A DNA stretch of 64,000 nt from an uncultured Flavobacteriaceae bacterium (GCA_938010765.1 CALLVX010000055.1:1-64000); one strand, 5' to 3'. Positions 10,201 through 17,865 are shown, counted from the stretch's first letter. Made by a program: numbers and translations. Notes: generated by a model from the sequence alone, not told the origin.

Positions 10201-13200
10201 GATAACCATAGATTACCAGGTATGCAACGGTGCGGTCTGCGCAACCGCGACACTTTTTATAAGTACACCCTCGTGTCCGGATACTGACGGGGACAATATT
10301 TGCGATACCCTGGATACTTTCCCAACAGACCCATGTAGACCCTTTTCCAATCCCGATTGGATACCCGTGCCTACCATTGACTGCGATGGCGATGGTGTAT
10401 TGGATGTCACAGAAATTGCAACAGGAACTGATCCTAGGGACGAATGTTCCTATAACGTGGCGGATGTGACCGAAACGGTCACGGCAACGACCGATTGTGA
10501 CGGTGATGGCGTAATCGATGCCACAGAAATAGCCAACAGCACAGACCCTAAGGATGAATGTTCATATAATGTAGTAGACGTAACAGAGACGGTCACCGCG
10601 ACTACCGACTGTGACGGTGATGGTGTGATCGATGCCACGGAGATAGCCAATAGCACAGACCCCAAGGCTGAATGCTCTTACAACCTAGCCGATGTAACCG
10701 AAACCGTTACCGCGACTACCGATTGCGACGGCGATGGGGTAATCGATGCCATCGAACTGGCCAATGGTACGAACCCAAAAGACGAATGTTCGTATAATGT
10801 TGTCAATGTTAGTGTTGCCGTAACGGCCACCACCGACTGTGATGGCGATGGTGTATTGGATGCTACCGAGATAGTCAACGGCACCGACCCCAAGGATGAA
10901 TGCTCCTATAACGTAGCGGACGTAACAGAGACTGTCACCGCGACTACCGACTGTGACGGCGATGGTGTATTGGATGCCACCGAAATAGCCAACGGTACCG
11001 ATCCCAAGGATGAATGTTCTTACAACGTTGTGGACGTTACAGAAACGGTCACCGCTACCACAGACTGCGATGGTGATGGTATATTGGATGCCATGGAGAT
11101 AGCAAACGGTACGGACCCCAAGGACGAATGCTCCTATAATGTGGCAGACGTAACGGAAACCATCACCGCTACCATAGACTGCGACGGCGACGGCGTATTG
11201 GATGCCACCGAGATAGCCAATGGTACCGACCCCAAGGACGAATGTTCATATAATGTAGTCAACGTAAGCGTTGCCGTAACGGCTGTTACCGACTGCGATG
11301 GCGATGGAGTATTGGATGCCATGGAGATAGCAAACGGTACGGACCCCAAGGACGAATGCTCCTATAATGTGGCAGACGTGACCGAAACGGTCACGGCAAC
11401 GACCGATTGTGACGGTGACGGGGTAATCGATGCCACAGAAGTGGCAAACGGCACGGATCCCAAGGACGAGTGCTCCTACAATGTGGCCGATATAACAACG
11501 ACCATCACTGCCGCCACCGATTGCGATGGCGATGGCGTATTGGATATTACTGAAATTGCAAATGGAACCGACCCAAAAAATGAGTGCTCCTACAATGTAG
11601 CCGATTTGACAGAGACGGTCACCGCCACCACTGATTGCGACGGTGATGGTGTAATCGATGCCACCGAGATAGCGAACGGCACCGACCCTAAGGATGAATG
11701 CTCCTATAACGTGGCCGACGTTTCCGTAAGCGTAACAGCGACCACCGACTGTGACGGTGACGGTGTATTGGATGCCACAGAAGTGGTTAACGGAACCGAC
11801 CCCAAGGACGAATGCTCTTACAATGTAGTGGACGTTACGGAAACAGTCACCGCTACCACTGACTGCGACGGCGACGGCGTATTGGATTCTATGGAAATAG
11901 CGAACGGCACAGACCCCAAGGACGAGTGTTCCTACAGCGTAGCGGACGTAACAGAAATAGTCACTGCGACCACAGACTGCGACGGCGACGGCATATTGGA
12001 TGCCACCGAGATAGCCAATGGTACCGACCCAAAGGACGAGTGTTCGTATAACATAGCGGACGTCACAGAAACAGTCACCGCTGCAACCGATTGCGACGGC
12101 GATGGCGTATTGGATGCCATTGAGCTCATAAACGGTACCGACCCAAAAGATGAATGTTCCTATAATGTTGTCAATGTTAGTGTTCCCATAACGGCAACCG
12201 CCGACTGCGACGGGGATGGCGTCATCGATGCCAAGGAGATAAACAACGGTACCGACCCTAAGGACGAATGTTCCTATAATGTGGTGGATATAACAACAAC
12301 CATCACTGCCACCACCGATTGCGACGGCGATGGGGTATTGGATGCAACCGAGGTAGCCAACGGCACCGACCCCAAGGACGAATGCTCATACAACGTGGCA
12401 GATGTGACAGAAATGGTCACCGTTACCACAGACTGTGACGGCGACGGCGTGATCGATGCCACGGAGATAGCCAACGGCACCGACCCTAAGGACGAGTGCT
12501 CCTATAATGTGGCCGATGTGACAGAAACCGTCACCGCTACCACCGACTGCGATGGAGACGGTGTGATCGATGCTACCGAACTCTCTGATGGCACAAATCC
12601 AATGGACGAATGTTCATTTATACTTGCCAATGCGACCGAAACCCCATCCGCAGCATGGAACAATGGGGATTGCGATGGAGACGGCTCTACAAATGACGAA
12701 GAATTAATCAATGGAACCGACCCTCTTAATGAGGATAGCGATGGAGACGGGGTCACCGACGGCCAGGAGGTAAATGATGGTACGGATCCGCTAGACCCTT
12801 GTGCTTTTGTTCTGGCAAACGCGACGGTGACACCATCTCCGTTATGGAATGCTACCGATTGCGATGGCGATGGATCTACCAATGGCGAAGAAATTAGCAA
12901 TGGTACAGATCCACTCAACCAGGATAGTGATGGTGACGGGGTTACTGATGGACAAGAAGCTATAGATGGCACCGATTCCCTTGACCCATGTTCTTTTATT
13001 TTGGCAAGTGCAACGTTGACACCATCAGCAGCTTGGAATAGTGCGGATTGCGACGGTGATGGTTCAAGCAACGGCGAGGAAGTTACCAACGGTACCGATC
13101 CGCTCAATGAAGATACAGATGGTGATGGAGTTTCCGATAGCCAAGAAGCTACCGATGGGACCGATCCTCTTGATCTTTGTTCCTTTGAACTGGCCAATGC

Positions 13201-14083
13201 CACGATAGCTCCTTCTGCTGCTTGGGACACCGCTGATTGTGATAACGATGGAATTACAAATGCCCAAGAACTAATTGATGGAACCGATCCTTTGAATGGT
13301 TGCCAATCAACCGGAGGTACTCCCCCGACCGATATTGTTTGCGATACGGACGGCGATGGTATTTTAGACGATCAGGAATTATTGGATGGTACCGATCCCA
13401 ACGACGATTGTGATTCGGTTGGGGGCACTCCCCTATCCACAAGTGATTGTGACAATGACGGCTTGACCAATGCAGAAGAAGCAACCTTAGGCACCGACCC
13501 AAATAATTCGGATTCCGATGGAGACGGTGTTTCAGATGGGCAAGAAGTTATTGACGGTACCGACCCGTTGGATGACTGTGACTCTCTGGGAGGTACTCCC
13601 CTAGCGGCTAGCGACTGTGACTCCGATGGACTTACTAATGAAGAGGAGGCCGTATTAGGAACCGATCCTGAACTACCGGATACCGATGGAGATGGAATTC
13701 TTGATGGCCAAGAAACTATCGATGGGACAAACCCTCTAGACGGCTGCGACTCAAAGGGAGGTACACCACCCAACGGAATTTCTTGTGATATAGAAATTGA
13801 AAGCGACTTGGTAAGCCCGGCCAATAACGAAGGTATTTTTCGTATTAATTTTATCGAACTATTTCCAAACAATACCGTTAAAATCTACAATAGATGGGGG
13901 GTGCTTGTTTTTGAAACCAAAGGATACGATAATAACGGAAATGCATTCAATGGTGTTTCAAATGGTAGGGCAACTATCCAAAAAAACGAAGAACTTCCCG
14001 TAGGTGTTTATTTCTATATCATAGATTACATGAACAACGAGGAAGCGAAAACGAAATCAGGTTATTTATACATTAACAGATAA
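4262..14083 (+). CDS. Giant T9SS-secreted repeat adhesin: signal peptide, IgGFc-binding-protein-like N-terminal region, Ig-like and DUF11 domains, about 45 tandem 38-aa Ca-binding-loop units, degenerate TSP3-like repeats, type B gliding-associated CTD
   Basis: Single 3273-aa ORF; N-terminal MKKRALLLTVFILFTLQVFSQ; DUF11-like ILVTKTADKSSISEGETITFTINVQ; long DCDGDGVxDATE repeat array; C-terminus FPNNTVKIYNRWGVLVFETKGY...KTKSGYLYINR nearly matches the CTD of the upstream adhesin. Confidence 0.93.
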   Translation: MKKRALLLTVFILFTLQVFSQLSDVHYMPPLAQRANDMDFQSVYLSTPETTPFNINIYRGTATTALTVSVSNTAPYNYVLPVRNNDITMMQSANVGSVQTVGGLRFEAPGGQKFYTNYRGRNGAPGASLTTKGRTALGTNFKWGGIPFLHDRTIYNAVLGIMASEDNTNVTISGYDPNVVFREGTNAYGKTDDVITINLDKGESYVLEVRGNNTTANRYGWLGADIQSDKDIAISNGNILVGVLPGVNIQDAGLDQPVPADVLGKEYVFIRGGGTDALEFPIIIATENNTSIFVNGSTTAIATINQGEYFLIPGSNYSGATAGNNMAVITSKSVYAYQCLAGSNSGATLGLNFIAPVNCLLPSEMNNIPDIEDLAGKDINGGLTILASVTTPDANISVTDGGGTVTLPTSKNVNGLPWKSFYVPNLDGNVSVQSTGPIAVGVVGLSGALGIGGYFSGFDTVPEVEVVISGAGCLGEEISLVDTFDTYQWYQNGVLVIGETSPSYIPTTVGDIFVKVSSGGCFYDSNIINMYYCNPDILVTKTADKSSISEGETITFTINVQSLGINPVTNLVINEALPTGLSFVSATPTSGSWNSPNWTIGTINSGDFKELTVVAVADDIQAPATQITVTNEVFNTQDQTDFNLTTDSPSVNLTIENLDDDGDGVTDSQEIADGTDPLDPCSFTVASQTVTTSLAWQNTDCDGDGENNSTEVANGTDPLDPCSVTVASIPLPTDPNYSIWASADCDNDGLTNDQEVTIGTDPFNEDTDGDGVLDATEVANGTDPKDECSYNVADITLAITATADCDGDGVIDATELANGTDPKDECSYNVADVTETVTATADCDGDGVIDATEIANGTDPKDECSYNVVDITLAVTATSDCDGDGVIDATEIANSTDPKDECSFNAGDITQSVTSVSDCDGDGNPNNTDPNPTVATAVDDNTTGDVGVSKTFNLLSNDDFLPGAGITLIDLGTGSAAGAVSIDPNTGEITYTPTSAENNTTVTIDYQVCNGTVCANATLFITTPECADTDGDNICDTLDTFPTDPCRPISNPDWIPLPTIDCDGDGVLDATEIATGTDPRDECSYNVADVTETVTATTDCDGDGVIDATELLSGTDPKDACSYNVADVTETVIATTDCDGDGVIDATELANGTDPKDECSYNVADVTEAVTATTDCDGDGVIDAIELTNGTDPKDECSYNVINISVAITATTDCDGDGVLDATEVASGTDPKDECSYNVADVTETITSTADCDGDGVLDATEVANGTDPKDACSYNVVDVTETITSTTDCDGDGVPDAAEVANGTDPKDECSYNVADVTETITATTDCDGDGVLDAIELANGTDPKDECSYNVANISTIVTATTDCDGDGVLDATEVANGTNPKDECSYNVADVTETITSTTDCDGDGVLDAIEVANGTDPKDECSYNIADMMETVTATTDCDGDGVIDVTELANGTDPKDQCSYNIADITQTVTAITDCDGDGVIDASELINGTDPKDECSYNVVNISVAITATIDCDGDGVIDATEVASGTDPKDACSYNTADVTETITATTDCDGDGVIDATEVANGTDPKNECSYNVADVTETITSTTDCDGDGVIDATEIANGTDPKDECSYNIADVTETVTATTDCDGDGVMDATEVANGTDPKDACSYNITDVTEPITATTDCDGDGVLDATEIANGTDPKDACSYNIADVTETVTASTDCDGDGVIDATEIANGTDPKDECSYNVADVAETITATTDCDGDGVIDASEIANGTDPKDECSYNIADITFAITATTDCDGDGVIDATELANGTDPNDACSYNVTDVTITVTATADCDGDGVIDATEIANGTDPKDECSYNVADVTETITATTDCDGDGVIDATEIANGTDPKDDCSFNPGDITQLVTSTGDCDGDGNPNNSDPNPTVATAVDDNSFGDVGVSKTFNVLSNDDFLPGGVITLIDLGTGSAAGTVSTNPSTGEITYTPTSAENNTTITIDYQVCNGAVCATATLFISTPSCPDTDGDNICDTLDTFPTDPCRPFSNPDWIPVPTIDCDGDGVLDVTEIATGTDPRDECSYNVADVTETVTATTDCDGDGVIDATEIANSTDPKDECSYNVVDVTETVTATTDCDGDGVIDATEIANSTDPKAECSYNLADVTETVTATTDCDGDGVIDAIELANGTNPKDECSYNVVNVSVAVTATTDCDGDGVLDATEIVNGTDPKDECSYNVADVTETVTATTDCDGDGVLDATEIANGTDPKDECSYNVVDVTETVTATTDCDGDGILDAMEIANGTDPKDECSYNVADVTETITATIDCDGDGVLDATEIANGTDPKDECSYNVVNVSVAVTAVTDCDGDGVLDAMEIANGTDPKDECSYNVADVTETVTATTDCDGDGVIDATEVANGTDPKDECSYNVADITTTITAATDCDGDGVLDITEIANGTDPKNECSYNVADLTETVTATTDCDGDGVIDATEIANGTDPKDECSYNVADVSVSVTATTDCDGDGVLDATEVVNGTDPKDECSYNVVDVTETVTATTDCDGDGVLDSMEIANGTDPKDECSYSVADVTEIVTATTDCDGDGILDATEIANGTDPKDECSYNIADVTETVTAATDCDGDGVLDAIELINGTDPKDECSYNVVNVSVPITATADCDGDGVIDAKEINNGTDPKDECSYNVVDITTTITATTDCDGDGVLDATEVANGTDPKDECSYNVADVTEMVTVTTDCDGDGVIDATEIANGTDPKDECSYNVADVTETVTATTDCDGDGVIDATELSDGTNPMDECSFILANATETPSAAWNNGDCDGDGSTNDEELINGTDPLNEDSDGDGVTDGQEVNDGTDPLDPCAFVLANATVTPSPLWNATDCDGDGSTNGEEISNGTDPLNQDSDGDGVTDGQEAIDGTDSLDPCSFILASATLTPSAAWNSADCDGDGSSNGEEVTNGTDPLNEDTDGDGVSDSQEATDGTDPLDLCSFELANATIAPSAAWDTADCDNDGITNAQELIDGTDPLNGCQSTGGTPPTDIVCDTDGDGILDDQELLDGTDPNDDCDSVGGTPLSTSDCDNDGLTNAEEATLGTDPNNSDSDGDGVSDGQEVIDGTDPLDDCDSLGGTPLAASDCDSDGLTNEEEAVLGTDPELPDTDGDGILDGQETIDGTNPLDGCDSKGGTPPNGISCDIEIESDLVSPANNEGIFRINFIELFPNNTVKIYNRWGVLVFETKGYDNNGNAFNGVSNGRATIQKNEELPVGVYFYIIDYMNNEEAKTKSGYLYINR
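6557..7012 (+). repeat. Repeat block A: 4 tandem 114-bp (38-aa) units
   Basis: Unit starts (GA[TC] of D-x-DGDG) at 6557 + n*114; the fourth unit ends exactly at 7012. Confidence 0.93.
7013..7441 (+). repeat. Spacer module M1 (429 bp, 143 aa) interrupting the repeat array
   Basis: DCDGDGNPNNTDPNPTVATAVDDN...VSKTFNLLSNDDFLPGAGITLIDLGTGSAAG...NADTDGDNICDTLDTFPTDPCRP-type module; second copy at 9950-10378 has identical length. Confidence 0.9.
7442..9949 (+). repeat. Repeat block B: 22 tandem 114-bp units with no register slip
   Basis: 9950-7442 = 2508 = 22 x 114; units counted individually from the translation. Confidence 0.93.
9950..10378 (+). repeat. Spacer module M2 (429 bp), copy of M1
   Basis: DCDGDGNPNNSDPNPTVATAVDDNSFGDVGVSKTFNVLSNDDFLPGGVITLIDLGTGSAAG...PDWIPVPTI, colinear with M1. 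Confidence 0.9.
10379..12544 (+). repeat. Repeat block C: 19 tandem 114-bp units (a 20th, divergent unit begins at 12545)
   Basis: 12545-10379 = 2166 = 19 x 114; units counted from the translation. Confidence 0.92.
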
Positions 14084-14112
14084 CAGCAGCCAATCCCCCA
14101 AAGTATATCAAC

Positions 14113-15045
14113 ATGAAAAAAATAATAATCTTACTAGCCCTTATCAGCTGTACCGGGCTAATGGCCCAACAAGATGCACAGTATACACAATACATGTATA
14201 ACACAATAGCAGTGAACCCTGCTTATGCAGGTTCAAGAGGCTTATTAAGTGTTACTGGTCTCCACCGTTCACAGTGGATAGGGCTAGATGGTGCACCCAA
14301 TACGCAAACGTTGAATTTACACACGCCCGTTTCCAAACGAGTAGGCTTAGGTCTATCAATCGTGAATGACGAAATTGGAAATGGCACCAACCAGGACACC
14401 TATTTTGATGGGGTGTTTTCTTATACAGTTCCCACCTCCGATACGGGAAAACTATCTTTTGGTATTAAAGCAGGGGGACATCTTCTGAATATTGATTTTA
14501 ATAAATTAGTAAATTACAGCAATGAAGCCAGTGCCTTGCAAGGAAGTAATATCGATAAGAAATTCGCTCCTAACTTTGGAGCGGGTATTTACTATCATTC
14601 AAATACCTTTTATGCGGGATTGTCCGTGCCAAATTTCTTAAAGACAGAGCACTTCGACGATACTGCCAGTAGTAGTTCATTTCTAGCGGAAGAACGTCTA
14701 AATTTTTATTTCATAACAGGCTACGTATTTGAATTGAATCCTGATTTCAAATTCAAACCGGCAGCTTTGGTAAAGGCGGTCAGCGGCGCTCCGTTACAAG
14801 TGGATATCTCGGCCAATGCGCTTTTCAACAATCGGTTCACCCTTGGTATAGCCTATCGTTGGGATGCCGCTCTTAGCGGGCTGTTTGCTTTTCAAATTTC
14901 GGATCAATTAATGATTGGGCTCGCATATGATAGAGAAATTACGGAATTGGGAAACACCTCTTTTAACGATGGTTCTTTTGAAATCATGCTGCGATATGAA
15001 TTTCTTACTCGCTACAAAAAAGTAATTACCCCCAGATTCTTTTGA
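14113..15045 (+). CDS. PorP/SprF family type IX secretion system membrane protein (paralogue of 1102-2040)
   Basis: QQDAQYTQYMYNTIAVNPAYAGSRGLLSVTGLHRSQWIGLDGAPNTQTLN..., colinear with the 1102 product over its full length. Confidence 0.93.
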   Translation: MKKIIILLALISCTGLMAQQDAQYTQYMYNTIAVNPAYAGSRGLLSVTGLHRSQWIGLDGAPNTQTLNLHTPVSKRVGLGLSIVNDEIGNGTNQDTYFDGVFSYTVPTSDTGKLSFGIKAGGHLLNIDFNKLVNYSNEASALQGSNIDKKFAPNFGAGIYYHSNTFYAGLSVPNFLKTEHFDDTASSSSFLAEERLNFYFITGYVFELNPDFKFKPAALVKAVSGAPLQVDISANALFNNRFTLGIAYRWDAALSGLFAFQISDQLMIGLAYDREITELGNTSFNDGSFEIMLRYEFLTRYKKVITPRFF

Positions 15046-15097
15046 TGAACTCTTAAACGTATTTTCAAAACAGTCATTATTTTGCTTAAAGATGTGG

Positions 15098-15105
15098 TAA
15101 TTTTG
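15098..15105 (+). promoter_or_regulatory. Candidate Bacteroidota -7 element (TAATTTTG) upstream of ctaA-like gene
   Basis: Matches TAnnTTTG exactly; no well-spaced -33 element identified. Confidence 0.4.
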
Positions 15106-15125
15106 CGTAAAAGCCACATAATTCC

Positions 15126-16160
15126 ATGCACAAGAATTTTCGCAAAATTGCTAAAATCTCCTTAGTACTTGTTTACTTAGTAATTGCGGCCGGTGCCATT
15201 GTACGCGCAACCGGAAGTGGCATGGGGTGTCCGGACTGGCCGAAATGTTTTGGCTATTATATTCCTCCTACCGATGCTTCTCAATTGGCTTGGCAGGCGG
15301 ATCATTTCTATGACAAAGGGCAGGTAATCATACTAGACGAAGCACTCAGGGTCGCAAAAAAGGATTTTAGTACTTCCAAAACATATTCTGCAACTCACTG
15401 GGAGCCGTACACCAAACATGCGTATGCCCTGTTCAACCCATGGCATACTTGGATCGAGTTTATCAATCGTCTTTTTGGAGCGCTTGCTGGCCTTGCCACC
15501 CTTGTATTGGCAGTTGCTTCTTTCGGGTATTGGAAACAAAAGAAAATCATTACAGTTCTGTCGGTGCTCACTGTTTTTGCCATGGGGTTTCAAGCATGGC
15601 TGGGAGCTACAGTGGTATACTCGGTTTTAGCACCTGCAAAGATTACCATTCACATGGTGATGGCCCTGATCATCGTTGCCATGCTATTGTTCCTGATACA
15701 GAAAACCAAAGAAGGGGAGCAACACCTCCGGTTCCGCAAACCCATATATAGATTACTGGTACTGGCTGTCTTTATAAGTTTGGTTCAAATTGTGCTGGGC
15801 ACCCAGGTACGACAATTTGTAGACCATCAAATCGATTTAGTCGGGGAGTCTGCAAAAAAACTATGGTTACAAGACCCCACAGTAACCTTCTACATTCATA
15901 GGTCATTCTCTATCTTGGTAGTAGTTCTAAACGCATTTGTAGCATATAAAATAATTAACAATGCCATGGGATACCAAAAAATCAAATGGGTTCTGGGCCT
16001 CATTCTCCTCGAAATAGTTAGCGGTATGGCCATGAATTATTTAGATTTTCCCTTTTCATCACAACCCGTTCATTTGATCTTGGCCACTTTGTTGTTCGGA
16101 ACACAGTTTTATTTGGTATTGGAGGTATTTAATACCAATAGAAATGCCAAAACTTTGTAA
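15126..16160 (+). CDS. ctaA: COX15/CtaA family heme A synthase
   Basis: KISLVLVYLVIAAGAIVRATGSGMGCPDWPKCFGYYIPPT and multiple TM segments with conserved His (THWEPYTKHAYALFNPWHTWIEFINRLFG). Confidence 0.88.
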   Translation: MHKNFRKIAKISLVLVYLVIAAGAIVRATGSGMGCPDWPKCFGYYIPPTDASQLAWQADHFYDKGQVIILDEALRVAKKDFSTSKTYSATHWEPYTKHAYALFNPWHTWIEFINRLFGALAGLATLVLAVASFGYWKQKKIITVLSVLTVFAMGFQAWLGATVVYSVLAPAKITIHMVMALIIVAMLLFLIQKTKEGEQHLRFRKPIYRLLVLAVFISLVQIVLGTQVRQFVDHQIDLVGESAKKLWLQDPTVTFYIHRSFSILVVVLNAFVAYKIINNAMGYQKIKWVLGLILLEIVSGMAMNYLDFPFSSQPVHLILATLLFGTQFYLVLEVFNTNRNAKTL

Positions 16161-16186
16161 CTTTGCCCTCACCTTAAACTGGGGCG

Positions 16187-16681
16187 ATGATCTATAAAAT
16201 AAGGATAATTTTGGATGCAGAAGAAGATATTTTCAGAGATATTGAAATTGCTGCCACTAGCAGCTTGGAAGAACTGCACAATACCGTATCCCAGGCGTTT
16301 GGTTTTCTCGGGAACGAAATGGCTTCTTTCTATACCTGTGATGATCAATGGAACCAAGACGAGGAAATCGCCTTGTTCGACATGAGTGAAAACGGAGGGC
16401 AGGTACGTCTTATGAACGAGACCTTTCTAGAAAATATCATGAGCGAAACCAATCCGAAACTCATTTACGTCTATGACTTTTTAAGTATGTGGACTTTTTT
16501 CGTAGAACTGGCCGATATTGTCGAAAAAGAAGATGGGCGTGCCTATCCGAATCTGCTATTTAGTTTTGGAGAACTACCCGAATCACCCCCTGAAAAAAAG
16601 TTTGAAGCAGATCCTAGCTTCGATTTTGACGATACCTTTGAGAATTATGACGACTTGGATTTTGATGAAAACTGGAACTAA
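16187..16681 (+). CDS. Conserved acidic protein, pRiA4b ORF-3 / IS1096 passenger TnpR-like family
   Basis: MIYKIRIILDAEEDIFRDIEIAATSSLEELHNTVSQAFGF...ASFYTCDDQW... resembles the PRiA4_ORF3 fold; no transposon seen nearby. Confidence 0.65.
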   Translation: MIYKIRIILDAEEDIFRDIEIAATSSLEELHNTVSQAFGFLGNEMASFYTCDDQWNQDEEIALFDMSENGGQVRLMNETFLENIMSETNPKLIYVYDFLSMWTFFVELADIVEKEDGRAYPNLLFSFGELPESPPEKKFEADPSFDFDDTFENYDDLDFDENWN

Positions 16682-16738
16682 ATTCCAAGTAGTTTTTCAA
16701 AAAACCTTTGCACTAACATTTAACGACTATTGCTATTC

Positions 16739-17797
16739 ATGATCAACCTTTATTCAACCCAAATCGAAAGTATCGCCCTGCATCGCGTAGGAAACAAAAA
16801 CAAAAGTGAAGGTATCTTTTTATCTGCTGAGCCTTTTTCATTGAATGATGAAACTACAGGACTTTTGAAAGAGTATTTTTTCAAACCTTTTCGAGAGAAG
16901 GAAGAAAGTTATTTTAGACTTGCGAATGAGGTGGATGTTGAATTCAATACTCTTTATAAAATTGCTTCGGAAATTTTTGAAGACCCTGCTACTTTGCATA
17001 GCGGCTCGAAAAAAATCGCGACCCATTTGTTCGAACAATCGAACCACCCCCATATCAAAAGTGGGGAAGTATATGTAGCCCATCTTTCTGGAGTAATGCT
17101 CGATAATGTAAAAGTTGATGCCGTCGGTATTTTTAAAAGCGAGCTCAAGCATGACTTCTTGCAGTTCGAGGAAAAAGGAAATAACCTTGAAATCTTAGTA
17201 CAACAGGGCATAAATGTAAACAAACTCGATAAAGGTTGCCTTATTTTCAATGTAAACAAAGATGAAGGTTATAAGGTGTTATCGGTAGATAGTAATCGGT
17301 ATGATACCAAATATTGGCTAGAAGACTTTTTGGAAGTGGATGTTTTGGCCGATGAAAATTTCTACACTAAAAACTATTTGAAATTCTGTCAAAATTTCGC
17401 TAAGGATGTGGTTTTGCCCGCAGAGGACAAGCAACAAGAGGTATTGTTCATGAATCGTGCAGTGAACCATTTCGCAAAAAACGACGAATTTGAAGAAACA
17501 AGTTTCTTGAACGACGTAATTGAAAATCCCGAGTTGATTCCCGAGTTCAAACATTACAAGGTAGAAAAAGGACCAAAATATAGCATCGAAGACGTTTCGA
17601 ATTTCGACATAGCTAATAAAGCAGTCTCCGATGCGAGACGAAAAATAAAAAACGTCATTAATTTGGATACCAACATTCAAATAAAAATGGATTTCATTAA
17701 CCCCGAATCGGCTGAAAAGTTCGTGGAAAAAGGATGGGACGAAGAACGGCAGATGTACTACTACTTGGTGTACTTCAATAAAGAGGAGAAAAGCTAA
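16739..17797 (+). CDS. Nucleoid-associated protein (NdpA/YejK-like)
   Basis: INLYSTQIESIALHRVGNKNKSEGIFLSAEPFSL... and GEVYVAHLSGVMLDNVKVDAVGIFKSE; start chosen at internal ATG 16739 (ORF opens at 16730 with TTG). Confidence 0.8.
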   Translation: MINLYSTQIESIALHRVGNKNKSEGIFLSAEPFSLNDETTGLLKEYFFKPFREKEESYFRLANEVDVEFNTLYKIASEIFEDPATLHSGSKKIATHLFEQSNHPHIKSGEVYVAHLSGVMLDNVKVDAVGIFKSELKHDFLQFEEKGNNLEILVQQGINVNKLDKGCLIFNVNKDEGYKVLSVDSNRYDTKYWLEDFLEVDVLADENFYTKNYLKFCQNFAKDVVLPAEDKQQEVLFMNRAVNHFAKNDEFEETSFLNDVIENPELIPEFKHYKVEKGPKYSIEDVSNFDIANKAVSDARRKIKNVINLDTNIQIKMDFINPESAEKFVEKGWDEERQMYYYLVYFNKEEKS

Positions 17798-17823
17798 ATT
17801 TTATATCACAAAATCCTAATTAC

Positions 17824-17865
17824 AAATCCCAAAATCCAACAGAACATTCACTGATTTTGGGATTT
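17824..17865. terminator. Perfect 13-bp inverted repeat between the nucleoid protein gene and lpdA, terminator-like
   Basis: AAATCCCAAAATC (17824-17836) ... GATTTTGGGATTT (17853-17865), 16-nt loop. Confidence 0.5.

Noticed and set aside
6121-13502. Many long minus-strand ORFs (SPSQSVVAVTVSVTSATL-type) and some plus-strand shadow ORFs within the repeat array
   Set aside because: They are antisense or out-of-frame readings of the repetitive adhesin gene and share its 114-bp period; composition and repetition explain them.
16187-16681. Possible transposon because of the IS1096 TnpR-like family name
   Set aside because: No transposase, terminal repeats or target duplication seen; the family is common as a standalone chromosomal gene.
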